A DNA stretch of 64,000 bases from Bradyrhizobium sp. OK095 (GCF_900109945.1 NZ_FOBX01000007.1:1-64000), one strand, 5' to 3'. Shown: positions 1-9,404, numbered from the stretch's first letter. Notes: generated by a model not told the origin, from the sequence alone. A program made the numbers and translations.

Positions 1-3
1 TCT

Positions 4-31
4 GATGCTGGCCTCCGATCCAGCCAGCATC
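4..31 (-). terminator. Hairpin downstream of the catalase-like gene
   Basis: A perfect 9-bp inverted repeat (GATGCTGGC at 4-12, GCCAGCATC at 23-31) with a 10-nt loop lies 6 nt beyond the stop codon of the leftmost minus-strand gene. The window ends before any T-run could be seen, so this is only a candidate terminator. Confidence 0.4.
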
Positions 32-36
32 TTGAA

Positions 37-1062
37 TCACAAACCGCCGCCCGACGGAATCCCTCCCGATTCAATCAATCGATGAACCGCTCTAGGAAGG
101 AAATAGCGCTTTAATCCCTCCGAATTGCCGGTCAGCGCACCGGCATGCGCGAAGTCCTTATAGTCCGCGACATCAGGTGAGAAAAAAGCCGGATAGTCGA
201 TCAAAAGAATGTCGTGTGGCGGTCGCCCCCGCACTGGTGAATCACCTTCGGGCTCGGCGTCGATGATCTTGATTGCCATTCCACGGCCATCGTATCCCGT
301 ATCGGGACCCGGTTCGAATGCGCCATTGGAATATCGAATAAGGGCCCTGAACCGCTGTCCCGGTTGGGCAAAGGTACCGACCCGAAGTTGGTCGGGAATA
401 TCGGCGTCGATCGCAAATGTCGCCTTGACGCATCCATGCGCCTTGGCATGTGCATCCCGCCGCACCAGCGTCTGATTGCCTTCCGGGTAACGCGCTTTGA
501 GCTCCGACAGCGCTCGCGCGCGAATTTCGGCGATCGACTGCTCTTCGTCGGCGGGCTGCCGCTCCAGTCCTTGAGCACTCGCAATGCCCTCCGACGACGC
601 CAACACGATTTTCAAGGCCATGCCACGGCCATCCATGCCGTTATCAGACCCGGGCTCAAATGGCCCATTCGAAAAACATCCCCACGCCTTGAACTGTTGG
701 CCAGGCTTCGAAACTAGACCGCCCCGAAGACGAGAAGAAATATTGTCACCAACGCCGAATACCGCCTTTGCGCAACCGTGAGCCTTCGCGTGCGCATCAC
801 GTCGCACCGAGGGGGCGCCGGACGAATATCGCTTACCAAGCTCGCCCAGCTCCAGCGAAACGATCGATTTGATTGCTTGCTCTTCCAACGGAATTTTTTC
901 TAATTCCAACGATTTGGAACTGCTCAATCCTGCATCCGCCAGGATGAAGAGTAACGCCAACGCAACCGTCACGCGACCGAGCAAGTGTGAACGCAGCCCA
1001 AGTCCTTTATTTCGCCGTTTACATCGGCCGACATAGCTCATCCAAATGGCGCGCTTGCTCAT
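37..1062 (-). CDS. y4iL-like catalase-fold protein with internal duplication, C-terminally short
   Basis: The 341-residue protein starts with a probable signal sequence (hydrophobic stretch about residues 27-45) and then carries the start of a heme-catalase-like domain twice. Unit A is about residues 52-153 and unit B about 166-267; both contain VRRDAHAKAHGC, SNG..EPG and DGRGMA.KI. The HAKAH histidines (H91/H95 and H204/H208) sit where catalase-like proteins keep their distal His. After unit B the protein runs only about 70 residues and stops, whereas single-copy y4iL-type proteins, as I recall them, continue through a longer C-terminal half. It starts 4 nt after the stop of the upstream di-heme cytochrome gene, so the two are probably co-transcribed. 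Whether this duplicated, shortened form still binds heme is uncertain; it may be decaying. Confidence 0.7.
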   Translation of the reverse strand: MSKRAIWMSYVGRCKRRNKGLGLRSHLLGRVTVALALLFILADAGLSSSKSLELEKIPLEEQAIKSIVSLELGELGKRYSSGAPSVRRDAHAKAHGCAKAVFGVGDNISSRLRGGLVSKPGQQFKAWGCFSNGPFEPGSDNGMDGRGMALKIVLASSEGIASAQGLERQPADEEQSIAEIRARALSELKARYPEGNQTLVRRDAHAKAHGCVKATFAIDADIPDQLRVGTFAQPGQRFRALIRYSNGAFEPGPDTGYDGRGMAIKIIDAEPEGDSPVRGRPPHDILLIDYPAFFSPDVADYKDFAHAGALTGNSEGLKRYFLPRAVHRLIESGGIPSGGGL

Positions 1063-1066
1063 TCGA

Positions 1067-2953
1067 TTACAGTGTCTTCAAGTATTCAATAATCTTTCGT
1101 CTATCGCCCGGCTCGATCCGACCATAGTTGTGCCCGTCATTCGAATTTCCATCGATAACGCTGCCGTCCGGATAGCGAGTTTGGTAGAGAAAGCTGTTGC
1201 CCGGATTCAAGATTTTACCGTCTACCACCTCCTCCTTTTTTCTGACAAATCCAACGTCCTTTGGATCATATTCGCGCGTTCCGACATAAAATTCGGTGCT
1301 ACGCTCCTCCGGCGGGCTCAACAACTCGTACAGCGTCGGAACAGAACCATTGTGCAGGTAGGGGGCGGTGGCCCAAATGCCGTTCAATGGCCGGCTCGTA
1401 TATCCCAGGAAAAGCGAGGCTCGCGAAAAACAGGTTTGAAGTTGCGCCGCCTTCTCCGGCGAACGATGCGGATGACCATCGGGCGGGAAAGGAGCGGCAG
1501 CATCAACAATGGGCGGACGAGGTATTCTGAAGAATTCTGCCGCCGCCTCTTTGCTTAGAGCCCATTTCTTTCCAACTAACGTGCCTGCGACGGACACTTT
1601 TAACAGATCGGAAATTGCGTGCGTTTTCGACAACGGGTCGCCGGTGAAATACGATGAGGGAAAACCCTCGAGAACTCCCGATACCGTTTTACGGTCATAT
1701 GCATTGCACGCCATCCACGGGTCTGTTCCCGGCGGGGGAATCTTTTGTCCAGTTGCATTAGATCTGCCGCTTCCGTCAAAAAGCGCCATCTCTATCTTTA
1801 TCGGATTTTCAATGTTAGTGCGATCCCTGACGGCATGGCAACTTTCGCAATGAGCTTTATACAAATCACGTCCTGCATTCGCCAAATCAGCATCGACCGC
1901 ACCAAAAACCGAAGCCGGCCATTTCGGCGGCAATAGCATTCCGAGCTGCTTTTCCAATGCAACGAGATTACCGACGTTGACGCTCGAATCAAAACCTGAA
2001 AGTCCAGGATTAACTTTAGTTTTGACGTCGCCGAAAACGCCGATGACCTCACCTGTGTTGCGTCCCAAGCCCCCGACGTCAATGCCCGCCACCACGTATT
2101 TCGAGGCCATGCCGTTGTATTGAACCCGATCAAGCTGCGGAGCGCTCCAGATGAACGGGATGCTCACCGGTGCATCGGATGGATTGCGCCTCGGATTTGA
2201 CGCGCCGACCAGCAATGCCACCTTGTTATAGATGTGACCGAACGCATCGACGCGCCCGAAGCCGTATCGCAACTCGGTCTTATTCATATTTTCTTCGCGC
2301 TCCTGCCATTCTGCAAGTTGCTGGAGCGCAGACTTCAGGTTTTTCCGGCTGTCAGATTTATTCTTGTCCTGAAGAACCCTCTGAGCAAATCGGTCCCATT
2401 TATCCGAATCCGAAACGGTCTGCTTAAGAGCTTTATTGAGTTGTTCGATAAAGGACTGGAAATCAGCAAGAGCGGGGCCCCCATCAACGCGAATTTTCCG
2501 CCCCTTGTACGATAGTTCAGAGGTGTGACAGGCAGAACAGGTCATGCCGACCCAAGCTTCTGTTTCCGTCTGACCGGGCTTCCATCGCAACTTGGTGCGC
2601 TGCAAATCCTTATCGCTGCCTCGGTCGATGACAAATCCCACCGCGAGTTGTTCTCCCCCGGCGGTCTTTCGCGGCAGATAGCCGAATTGGGCTATGTGCT
2701 CCGGCTGCATAAAAAGCGCCGGATTACCGGGCTGCTCCAACGCCCGGAGCCAATCAAATGGAATTAGGCGAGAACCTTGCGTTGCCTCGTACCAGAGGAC
2801 CTGCTGATTCTTCCCCCAGCGCTGGTCCAGTTCAGCCATCGGCGGATCATCTTGCGAGAACGCCAATGGAACCATTTTAGTTTCGATGCAGAGGAGGGCT
2901 GCAAATGCCGCGAATAACCTAGCCCGCCGGGAAAAATGAACCTGTCTGGCCAT
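1067..2953 (-). CDS. RoxA-like di-heme cytochrome c / dioxygenase-like protein
   Basis: An exported c-type cytochrome of 628 residues. Two heme-attachment motifs are visible, CSACH and CESCH (about residues 139 and 369 from this start). The C-terminal part has the pattern GIWATAPYLHNGSVPTLYEL, typical of the RoxA/RoxB and cytochrome c peroxidase-like family. The start at 2953 is preferred to an upstream ATG at 3010: AGGG lies 9 nt before it and it gives a signal peptide (MARQVHFSRR then a hydrophobic run to about residue 33). RoxA enzymes cleave polyisoprene, but most relatives have unknown substrates. The catalase-like gene follows after 4 nt, suggesting a peroxide- or lipid-oxidising periplasmic pair. 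The exact substrate cannot be inferred. Confidence 0.75.
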   Translation of the reverse strand: MARQVHFSRRARLFAAFAALLCIETKMVPLAFSQDDPPMAELDQRWGKNQQVLWYEATQGSRLIPFDWLRALEQPGNPALFMQPEHIAQFGYLPRKTAGGEQLAVGFVIDRGSDKDLQRTKLRWKPGQTETEAWVGMTCSACHTSELSYKGRKIRVDGGPALADFQSFIEQLNKALKQTVSDSDKWDRFAQRVLQDKNKSDSRKNLKSALQQLAEWQEREENMNKTELRYGFGRVDAFGHIYNKVALLVGASNPRRNPSDAPVSIPFIWSAPQLDRVQYNGMASKYVVAGIDVGGLGRNTGEVIGVFGDVKTKVNPGLSGFDSSVNVGNLVALEKQLGMLLPPKWPASVFGAVDADLANAGRDLYKAHCESCHAVRDRTNIENPIKIEMALFDGSGRSNATGQKIPPPGTDPWMACNAYDRKTVSGVLEGFPSSYFTGDPLSKTHAISDLLKVSVAGTLVGKKWALSKEAAAEFFRIPRPPIVDAAAPFPPDGHPHRSPEKAAQLQTCFSRASLFLGYTSRPLNGIWATAPYLHNGSVPTLYELLSPPEERSTEFYVGTREYDPKDVGFVRKKEEVVDGKILNPGNSFLYQTRYPDGSVIDGNSNDGHNYGRIEPGDRRKIIEYLKTL

Positions 2954-3169
2954 CAAAATATCCCTGCCCTTAAATGGAAATCGCATCCTTTCGAAAAGCG
3001 CGTGCAACAAGACTTAAGATCGCACCAGCTAGCCACCGAAGCTATGACACTCGAGCCGCAGTTGTTCGGGTGAACATATACACTCATATCATCTCTGATT
3101 GCGCAAGAACTGATTGTGTCGGAAGCCGTTGCGCAGCGCCTTGGCCTGTTTGCGGCGAGAAGTTTGCGG

Positions 3170-3330
3170 TGTAGACCGCGGGCGCCGGCCAACCGATGTG
3201 CGAATGAGGCCACACAGGGTTGTATTCGCATCGCCAATCTTCCAGCGCCAGACGGGCCTACATCAGCGACGTGAACAAGGTCTCGTTCAAAAACTCGTCG
3301 CGCATCCGGCCATTGATGGGGAATACGGCC
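3170..3330 (-). pseudogene. IS3-family transposase C-terminal remnant
   Basis: The minus strand encodes a degraded IS3 orfB tail: NGRMRDEFLNETLFTSL, an in-frame stop, then ARLALEDWRCEYN and PHSHIGW. It resembles the equivalent part of the IS element at 10.3 kb (NGRLRDELLNETLFSTL) but is a different copy. No terminal repeats were found. The wider non-coding interval 2954-3525 holds this remnant, presumably the promoter of the cytochrome operon, and nothing else that I recognise. Confidence 0.6.
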
Positions 3331-3525
3331 CCGCTCTCTCGGCGCCAGCGCTATGCTGGCGACATCCGTCCCGCTAGCCGGAGCAAGCATCATGTAAGCC
3401 GCAACAGTATCGACATGCCCGGTTGCAGCTCGTTGACAACCAGGAGCTTCTCCGTTGTAAACCGCCGCCGGCGGATAACGCTTGGTGATCACTTCCACCT
3501 TCAAAACGTCTCGGACATAGCGTAT

Positions 3526-4660
3526 GCCTAGTGGATGGAATCTAACGCTTTGGTGCCCTCTTTTGACGGCGGCGATGATTTTCTTGCGGTTGGCGGTCCA
3601 TGTGAATGGCTTCGGATCGGCGTTGGTCTCGGCGACGCAGCGGTTGATGGCGGCCTGTGGACGACGGACGACAGCGCGTTTCAGTCGACCGCGGCTGAGC
3701 TTGGCGAAAAATCCCTCGACGGCGTTGAGCCGGGAGCACGAGGTTAGTGCGAAGTGGAAGACGAAACGCGGACGGCGATCGAGCCAGGCGCGAACGTTTG
3801 GATGCGTGTGAGCGGCGTAGTTATCGAGAATGACGTGGATGATCTTGCCGACCGGCACCTCCGACTCGATGATGTTCAGAAATCGAATGAATTCCTGATG
3901 ACGATGGCGCTGCATGTTGCGGCCGATCATCGTGCCGTCGAGGACGTTGAGTGCGGCGAAGAGCGTCATGGTGCCATGCCGCCTGTAGTCATGGGTCATG
4001 GTTCCGAGCCGGCCCCTCTTCAACGGCGGGCCCGGCTGAGTGCGATCGAGGGCTTGGATCGTCGACCGACAGCACGATGGAGTGAGCGGGCGGATCGACA
4101 TACAGGCCGACAATGTCGCGCAGCTTGGTGACGAAGTCTGGATCGTTCGAGAGCTTGAACTGTCGGCATCGATGAGGCTGGAGCCCATGCGCCTTCCAGA
4201 TCCGGCGGACCGCGCTGGCACTGATGCCGCTCGCCCGTGCCATCAGGTCGGCCGTCGAACGGTTGTCTCGATTGGCGGGTGGGCCAACGTCAGCGCGACC
4301 ACACGCGCGGCCACCTCCGGGCCGAGCCCCGGGATCCGCGAGGGTCGCATTTTGTCTCGCAGGAGGCCGGCGACACCTTCTTCCATGAACCGCTGCTGCT
4401 AGCGCAAGACGCAGGTCATGGACGTGCCGGTCTGGCGCATGATCTAGTTAGTGCCGACGCCGTCGATCCTCTGAAGCACGATGGCCGCTCGCCAAGCATG
4501 CTTCCGCGCAGAGTTACGGTCTTTGGCGATCGCTTCAAGTCGACGGCGATCCGGACGTGTCATCTTGATGGAAATCCCGGTGCGCATGCGCCAGACCCGC
4601 ACGCCAGCCAAAGCAATCCCTACACGGGCTCTTACGTTAGGTGGTAGTGACCACTAGGAC
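3526..4660 (-). mobile_element. Degenerate IS630-family insertion sequence
   Basis: The element encloses a decayed IS630 transposase. Matching ends are CCTAGTGG at 3527-3534 and its complement CCACTAGG at 4651-4658, with CTAACG / CGTTAG further inside. A TA dinucleotide sits just outside both ends (3524-3525 and 4661-4662), as expected for the TA target of IS630/Tc1 elements. The boundaries are read by eye and could be off by a few bases. Confidence 0.65.
3528..4587 (-). pseudogene. IS630-family transposase, broken
   Basis: The frame opens at an ATG (MRTGISIKMTRPDRRRLEAI), contains at least two stop codons in the helix-turn-helix region (after GVGTN and after TSMTCVLR), then shifts frame near 4240. 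MARASGISASAVRRIWKAHG leads to VLSVDD, where about 11 nt are missing relative to the usual VLSVDEKSQIQALDRTQPG, giving another frameshift near 4050. The DDE part then reads LDNYAAHTHPNVRAWL and LNAVEGFFAKLS. A further 1-nt shift occurs near KRGHQ before the usual end. It cannot make active transposase. Confidence 0.85.
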
Positions 4661-4896
4661 TATGCCTAGCTCCCCTGCTAACGCCGGTGTCCGATCAAAA
4701 GCAGTTCAGTACCCAGTCGTCTGGTCCTCCTTCAGGGCCAGACTCCAGTTCGGCCTGGATAAAACCGCGGGGATAACGTCAATCTTTGACGCTCAGGTCA
4801 AATCAAATAGCACTCTGGACAATAGAACACGATCGTTAGGACCGACCCGCCGACCTAACTCTGCCACACGCAGGCAGAAACCAAAGTGTACGCGGT

Positions 4897-5007
4897 TCAG
4901 CAACCGCCTGTTCCTGAGCAGCCGGCATATGCCGGCACTATCTCTACCGCGGCAAAAGCCGCCACTAGTGCTAACGCGACCACGAGAATCTGCCAATAAC
5001 GCAGCAT
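4897..5007 (-). CDS. Putative 36-residue exported Gly/Cys peptide
   Basis: A short reading frame begins 47 nt after the stop of the TPR gene on the same strand. It has GAGGG 8 nt before the ATG; a second in-frame ATG lies at 5022. The product is almost entirely a signal peptide (MLRYWQILVV, then an Ala/Val-rich core ending PAYA) followed by only eight residues, GCSGTGGC. That pattern suggests a tiny secreted product or a remnant of a longer exported protein. I do not recognise it. The ribosome site and operon position are the only support. Confidence 0.35.
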   Translation of the reverse strand: MLRYWQILVVALALVAAFAAVEIVPAYAGCSGTGGC

Positions 5008-5054
5008 GGCTATCGCCCTCATCCGAAACAACAAAATACTATCACGTTTTAGCA

Positions 5055-7175
5055 CTACTTCAAGACCTTAGGCTTTCGCCAGACCCGTCCTCTTAGCTCC
5101 TCGACGAATTGAATCCTGTCGGCATCCGTAACCTTTTTCGCAATGATTCCATTGACTTGTTCGTTAGACCAATCGAAGCGTTGTGCGGAAGCTCCGTCTG
5201 GGACACCTTCAAAATCGCGATATGGTGGTTCCTTCTTCAACGATTCGATCGATTTTTCCGGCTGCGCTAACAAGCTCCCAACGATGCGGATATACGACGC
5301 GAGCAAACGCGCATCCGGCAGCCAACGCAGGAAGCTAGACGCATCCTGTCCGCGCTGTTCGAGCAGGTCGTATTCACCCATGATAAGATAACATTCAAGA
5401 AGATTAAGCCAACCTGAGGCCGCTACAGTGAGATCCGCAGCATCACTAGGGAGTTTCACCATTCGCTCGTATTGAATGGCGGCGTCGCGATAATCGCCCT
5501 GTTGAGCGGCGGCAAGTCCTGTCAGGTAGAAAAGCACACCGCTCTCGTGGTAAGTAGCCGCAAGACCAAAGTTTTCGCGAGCGTCCGTGTAGCGACCAGC
5601 AACAAAGTCCTTTCGTCCTAAGGTTTCGTAGGCACCGGCGAGTTGGTCCCTTGCCTCAGCGTCGTTTGGTTTGAGCTCTAGGGCCGAAAGTAGAACCTTT
5701 GTCGCTTCCAAGTCCTTCTCTGAGAGCCTCAAATAAATGCCAAGTTGTCTCAGCGACGCCAGATCTTTTTCAAGACCGGGCTGCCGGCGCATTTCTAGGA
5801 TAGCTTCCGACTTTTTGCCCTCCTGGAATAGCGCACTCGCGATTCCCCGAGTCGCACGCGCCGCATCCGCGTTCCTACTAAGCTCCAGATACAATCTGCG
5901 CGCAGTGACAAAATATTCACGCTGTTCCTCTTGCTCTTTGGCCACACTGCCGAGTGCCATGTTCAGTTCAGCACGGTCAACAGGCGTCAACGAATCCTGA
6001 GATTCCTTAGCTTTCAAAAACCGGAAACGAGCCAAGTCTGCTGCCTGCTTGCGCAAGAGCACTTTACCAAGCCCTAAGTTAGCGCTCCCGTTCGCAGGAT
6101 CCTTTGCGAGCAAATCGAACGCCTCAAGTGCAGCGCGTTCATCGGATCGGCCCGATACTACCTGAGCCGATAGAACATCGTCACTCGCTGGCGTAACGGC
6201 AATAAGGAATTCGCTAACCTCGGCGGCAAATTCTGAAGTCAACTTCGAGAAAAATGAAACTGACAGTGAGGCGATTTTATACTGCAGTGGCGCTAGACCC
6301 CTCTCATAAGAGGGTTGCATCAGCATTACTTTCGGTTGGACCTCAAATTGAGAGTCCGCCAGCCTGACACTAACATTACCGGTCACTACCACCGCAATGT
6401 CTGCGTCAAATTTCGAACTCAGCTGACTACAGGATGAAGTGCGTATCGGCAGCTTCGTGGTTACAGCCAGAGATGACGCGATCTGATCCCGTACGAGTGT
6501 AGAGAGTTCTCTGGCCGCCCGCTCAAACGGCTCTGGTAACGCGGGGGGCCAAGTGAGGCACCGCACTTCGACCGCTCTTTGTCCAGCCCCCTTCCTTCGC
6601 AGGTATGTGAGCGTCTGAGCGGCGAAAGCATCAGCCAATTTGAGTACCGATTGTGTGTCTCCGTTCAAAGGTGCGAACGGACGCTCAATAGATCTACTCT
6701 CAACGTCAAGAACATAAGGCTCCACGTTGAGAACGTTGCCCTCTCGCGAAATCCTTCCGCCCAATAAATATTGGCAATTGCTCGCCGCCAGCTCAGTGCG
6801 CAGCTGTTCCGCACCGCTCGATTCGCTCAACCTCACCGACGCAGAAGGCAATCTAATATTGAATGCTTTTTCTATAAGCTGCCGCGAAAAATCGGAAGAA
6901 ACGCTCGTTAGCCCGAAGACCGAAAAATCCGCTTGCTGAGATAGGCTGTATTCCACATTGGCCGCGAAAAGCTGATCGAAATTATTGCGCAAGTTCTGAT
7001 CGAAATCGCCAAAGTAAGGAAATCGCCCCACGAGCACACGGATCTTTGCATTTGACGGCGCCCCACAAATTTTAAATGATTTCGGTTCCGCAGATTGTGC
7101 GTCCGTCAAGCTTCCACAAAACCAGGCACAGCCCGCAGCGAGCACGCCTAGGAGAGAAATGCATCGAACCTTCAT
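5055..7175 (-). CDS. Exported TPR-repeat protein of a protease operon
   Basis: A 706-residue protein with a signal peptide (MKVRCISLLGVLAAGCAWFC..., cleavage near DAQSA). Residues about 30-200 form an alpha/beta domain (KIRVLVGRFPYFGDF..., CQYLLGGRISREGNVLNVEPYV) whose pattern recalls FlgO/TolB-N-like domains; this is a weak resemblance. The middle and C-terminal parts carry tetratricopeptide-like helices (for example LGIYLRLSEKDLEATKVLLS, LKPNDAEARDQLAGAYETLG, YLTGLAAAQQGDYRDAAIQY). The start at 7175 forms an ATGA overlap with the upstream gene, supporting translational coupling. It probably acts as a periplasmic scaffold for the neighbouring proteins. Confidence 0.7.
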   Translation of the reverse strand: MKVRCISLLGVLAAGCAWFCGSLTDAQSAEPKSFKICGAPSNAKIRVLVGRFPYFGDFDQNLRNNFDQLFAANVEYSLSQQADFSVFGLTSVSSDFSRQLIEKAFNIRLPSASVRLSESSGAEQLRTELAASNCQYLLGGRISREGNVLNVEPYVLDVESRSIERPFAPLNGDTQSVLKLADAFAAQTLTYLRRKGAGQRAVEVRCLTWPPALPEPFERAARELSTLVRDQIASSLAVTTKLPIRTSSCSQLSSKFDADIAVVVTGNVSVRLADSQFEVQPKVMLMQPSYERGLAPLQYKIASLSVSFFSKLTSEFAAEVSEFLIAVTPASDDVLSAQVVSGRSDERAALEAFDLLAKDPANGSANLGLGKVLLRKQAADLARFRFLKAKESQDSLTPVDRAELNMALGSVAKEQEEQREYFVTARRLYLELSRNADAARATRGIASALFQEGKKSEAILEMRRQPGLEKDLASLRQLGIYLRLSEKDLEATKVLLSALELKPNDAEARDQLAGAYETLGRKDFVAGRYTDARENFGLAATYHESGVLFYLTGLAAAQQGDYRDAAIQYERMVKLPSDAADLTVAASGWLNLLECYLIMGEYDLLEQRGQDASSFLRWLPDARLLASYIRIVGSLLAQPEKSIESLKKEPPYRDFEGVPDGASAQRFDWSNEQVNGIIAKKVTDADRIQFVEELRGRVWRKPKVLK

Positions 7176-8239
7176 CTGCCAGCGCCACATTTCCAATCCT
7201 CGGTCAGCGCCGCATCTTGCTTGGTTTTGAAAGCGAAGGCTTGGATATAGTCCACTAGTTTTCCAATTGTCGTTACTTCTAGCATTGCACCAGGATCAGC
7301 ACAGAAATCCTCAAGTGCAACACTCGAGACTTCTTCAACTTTTCCTACATACAGTTGACGCATGTCCGGCAAACGATCTTCAACTATCACACTCGGCTTT
7401 ACCTTGCGGCCTATACTTCCCGCCCAAGTGAGATAACCTCTAATTAGGAAATCAGCGTCTTCATAATGATAATCGGGCTTCGACCTGTACCGAGCATCTG
7501 TATCCTTGCAAATCTCCTCTGCTTGAGACTGTAGTAGCCGCGCAGTTGATGACCAACCTTTTGTTTGCAGTCGATCCGACAAGTATGACATTAGGTACGT
7601 ACCTGCTCCCTTGAGCGGGTCATATTCCAAACTCTGTTGAAAGCATTCAACAAAGAATTTATTTTTGATACGAAATTCTGGAAAGAGGTGATTTAGTGCT
7701 TTGACTAGCCTCTCGCTCGTATCGACGTCGGGATCCCAGTCTCTTTCTCCCTTGATCACCAGCGCTGTGGGCGAGTATTTCGCAACCCCATCTTCGATAG
7801 CCAATTTCGGTACAAAAATAAGACGTCTCGGGCTTCCTGGCTGGTCGCGCAACACTCCATGAAACGACGCTGAATCGGGCAGCAACGAACCGACATACCA
7901 TTTCAATTGTAGTGCGGATGACGTCCCCTCGCCTACAACTTTAGGTTCGACTATAAGGTAATTGGTAAATCCGAGACGCTGGAGTTGTTCACGGTCGGTA
8001 AGCGTGTCCTTCCAATCAGGAACATCCCCAAGGCCGACGTCTATGTCGTTTGGTAATATGTCCCGAATAGTTGTCAGTAAGTCTTGTAGAGCCACAAAAG
8101 CGCGCAGCTGCCGATCGCTCGTCTGGTCGAGATGATGCGTTGCCCCCAGAAACATTCGCACTTTTTGCCTTGAGTCACGAGCCTCAGCATGAATCGGCCA
8201 CAAGATGATGACAATGAGAATTAGAGCAATGCTTGGCAT
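7172..8239 (-). CDS. Exported protein of unknown function in a protease operon
   Basis: A 355-residue protein with a clear signal peptide (MPSIALILIVIILWPIHAEA). The mature N-terminus (KVRMFLGATHHLDQTSDRQL..., LGFTNYLIVEPKVVGEG) has the same strand-helix rhythm as the N-terminal domain of the next gene, so the two may share a FlgO/TolB-N-like fold. I recognise no catalytic motif. GCGAGG precedes the ATG by a few bases. The stop overlaps the TPR gene start by 4 nt, and 29 nt separate it from the upstream serine protease gene. Confidence 0.6.
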   Translation of the reverse strand: MPSIALILIVIILWPIHAEARDSRQKVRMFLGATHHLDQTSDRQLRAFVALQDLLTTIRDILPNDIDVGLGDVPDWKDTLTDREQLQRLGFTNYLIVEPKVVGEGTSSALQLKWYVGSLLPDSASFHGVLRDQPGSPRRLIFVPKLAIEDGVAKYSPTALVIKGERDWDPDVDTSERLVKALNHLFPEFRIKNKFFVECFQQSLEYDPLKGAGTYLMSYLSDRLQTKGWSSTARLLQSQAEEICKDTDARYRSKPDYHYEDADFLIRGYLTWAGSIGRKVKPSVIVEDRLPDMRQLYVGKVEEVSSVALEDFCADPGAMLEVTTIGKLVDYIQAFAFKTKQDAALTEDWKCGAGR

Positions 8240-8268
8240 TGTGACCTCGCTGAATGTACGCCAGCGTC

Positions 8269-9387
8269 TTACCTATTACGGCACGCCTGTGCGGCTTCGT
8301 CTCTTACCGCTTTACTGTCGAGCCGACGCAAGAAGCCGTTAATTCGAACTGTTACGTAGCCCTCTTCATTATCCGCTCGATCAAAGGAAACGTTACAATC
8401 GACCGGAACTTCCACTACGAAAACATTCGTTCCGTCTAAGCTATATCGCAGCATTCCAGCAAAGCCGTTGCGAACTTGGTCGATGTGCGAGACAAACCCC
8501 GCAATTGCATAGCCAGGCCTGCTCAGTCTCGCGTCATATCTAAGCACATCGGAGAATACCTTCTGCTTCGGCCCACACGTGATTCTTCCCTCGTGTGAGA
8601 AAGGCTCGCGCTTATCGAGAAGTGCTCGCATCTGCCCGTCAAAGCACAAGTCGCTACTTGCACTTGTTGCAGGTTGATCAAGCACCAATAGGCTTTGCAG
8701 GGCGGTTCGAAGTCGCCATATTGGCTTAGCGTAAGGATATCCAGCCGTATAGCGACCGCCACCCAGGTGGATACCAACGACATTGCCTTGAGTATCGAGA
8801 TACGGACCGCCGCTCATGCCTTCGGCAGTCAAGATTTCCGTTATAATCGTCTCTTCGGGCCCATCCAAACTTGTTACCTTGCCAGAACGGGTCACCCGAG
8901 GGTTGCCAAGCGGAAATCCAGCGATAGAGAGCAGCTCGTCCTTCGCAACATTTCGCGTCGATAACGCCAACACGTGATAGCTTTCATCCCGCGGATTTAA
9001 CTGGATCAGCGATACATCTTGGCCGACATGGTAAACGCATTTCGGAGACAGATCTTTTCCTCCCGCGTTATTCTCTTGTAGCCGTGTCTTCGTCAGAAGG
9101 TTTGCGCAACCAGATGGGGGCGCTTTGTCATTACTGAGCTCCGGCAGAACGACGTGCGACGATGTCAGGACATAATGACTGCCAGATAGTCCTTTGACTA
9201 TGAAGCCTGTTCCGACGCTTGGATCCGCAGCCGCTGACGTTTGCACCTCGATGCGAACAATGGCCGCCGTACGGTCGGACGTCCAAGGATCGCTGAGGGA
9301 TGCGACATCGCCGGAGAATGCGACGGCGTTGGGCAAGAAGGTTCCCAAGGCAGTCGCCAGAATTACGGTTCTCCGAGCTGTATCCAT
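8269..9387 (-). CDS. Exported trypsin-like serine protease
   Basis: The chymotrypsin-fold triad is visible from this start: His78 in TSSHVV, Asp124 in GQDVSLIQL and Ser192 in GMSGGPYLD, with the supporting motif SVGTGFIVKG upstream. The start at 9387 (MDTARRTVILATALGTFLP...) gives a signal peptide and has AGG about 9 nt upstream; a longer frame reaches 9486 but would overlap the previous gene. About 150 residues after the protease domain match nothing I know. It lies 17 nt downstream of a metzincin gene and 29 nt upstream of an exported unknown protein, so it belongs to a multi-gene exported protease operon. Confidence 0.8.
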   Translation of the reverse strand: MDTARRTVILATALGTFLPNAVAFSGDVASLSDPWTSDRTAAIVRIEVQTSAAADPSVGTGFIVKGLSGSHYVLTSSHVVLPELSNDKAPPSGCANLLTKTRLQENNAGGKDLSPKCVYHVGQDVSLIQLNPRDESYHVLALSTRNVAKDELLSIAGFPLGNPRVTRSGKVTSLDGPEETIITEILTAEGMSGGPYLDTQGNVVGIHLGGGRYTAGYPYAKPIWRLRTALQSLLVLDQPATSASSDLCFDGQMRALLDKREPFSHEGRITCGPKQKVFSDVLRYDARLSRPGYAIAGFVSHIDQVRNGFAGMLRYSLDGTNVFVVEVPVDCNVSFDRADNEEGYVTVRINGFLRRLDSKAVRDEAAQACRNR

Positions 9388-9404
9388 TTCGAAACCTGAA
9401 GAAA

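Noticed and set aside
2953..4221. A 422-codon frame through the IS630 relic as one gene
   Set aside because: Only its middle part is transposase; the ends are out-of-frame translations across the frameshifts and the IS3 remnant.
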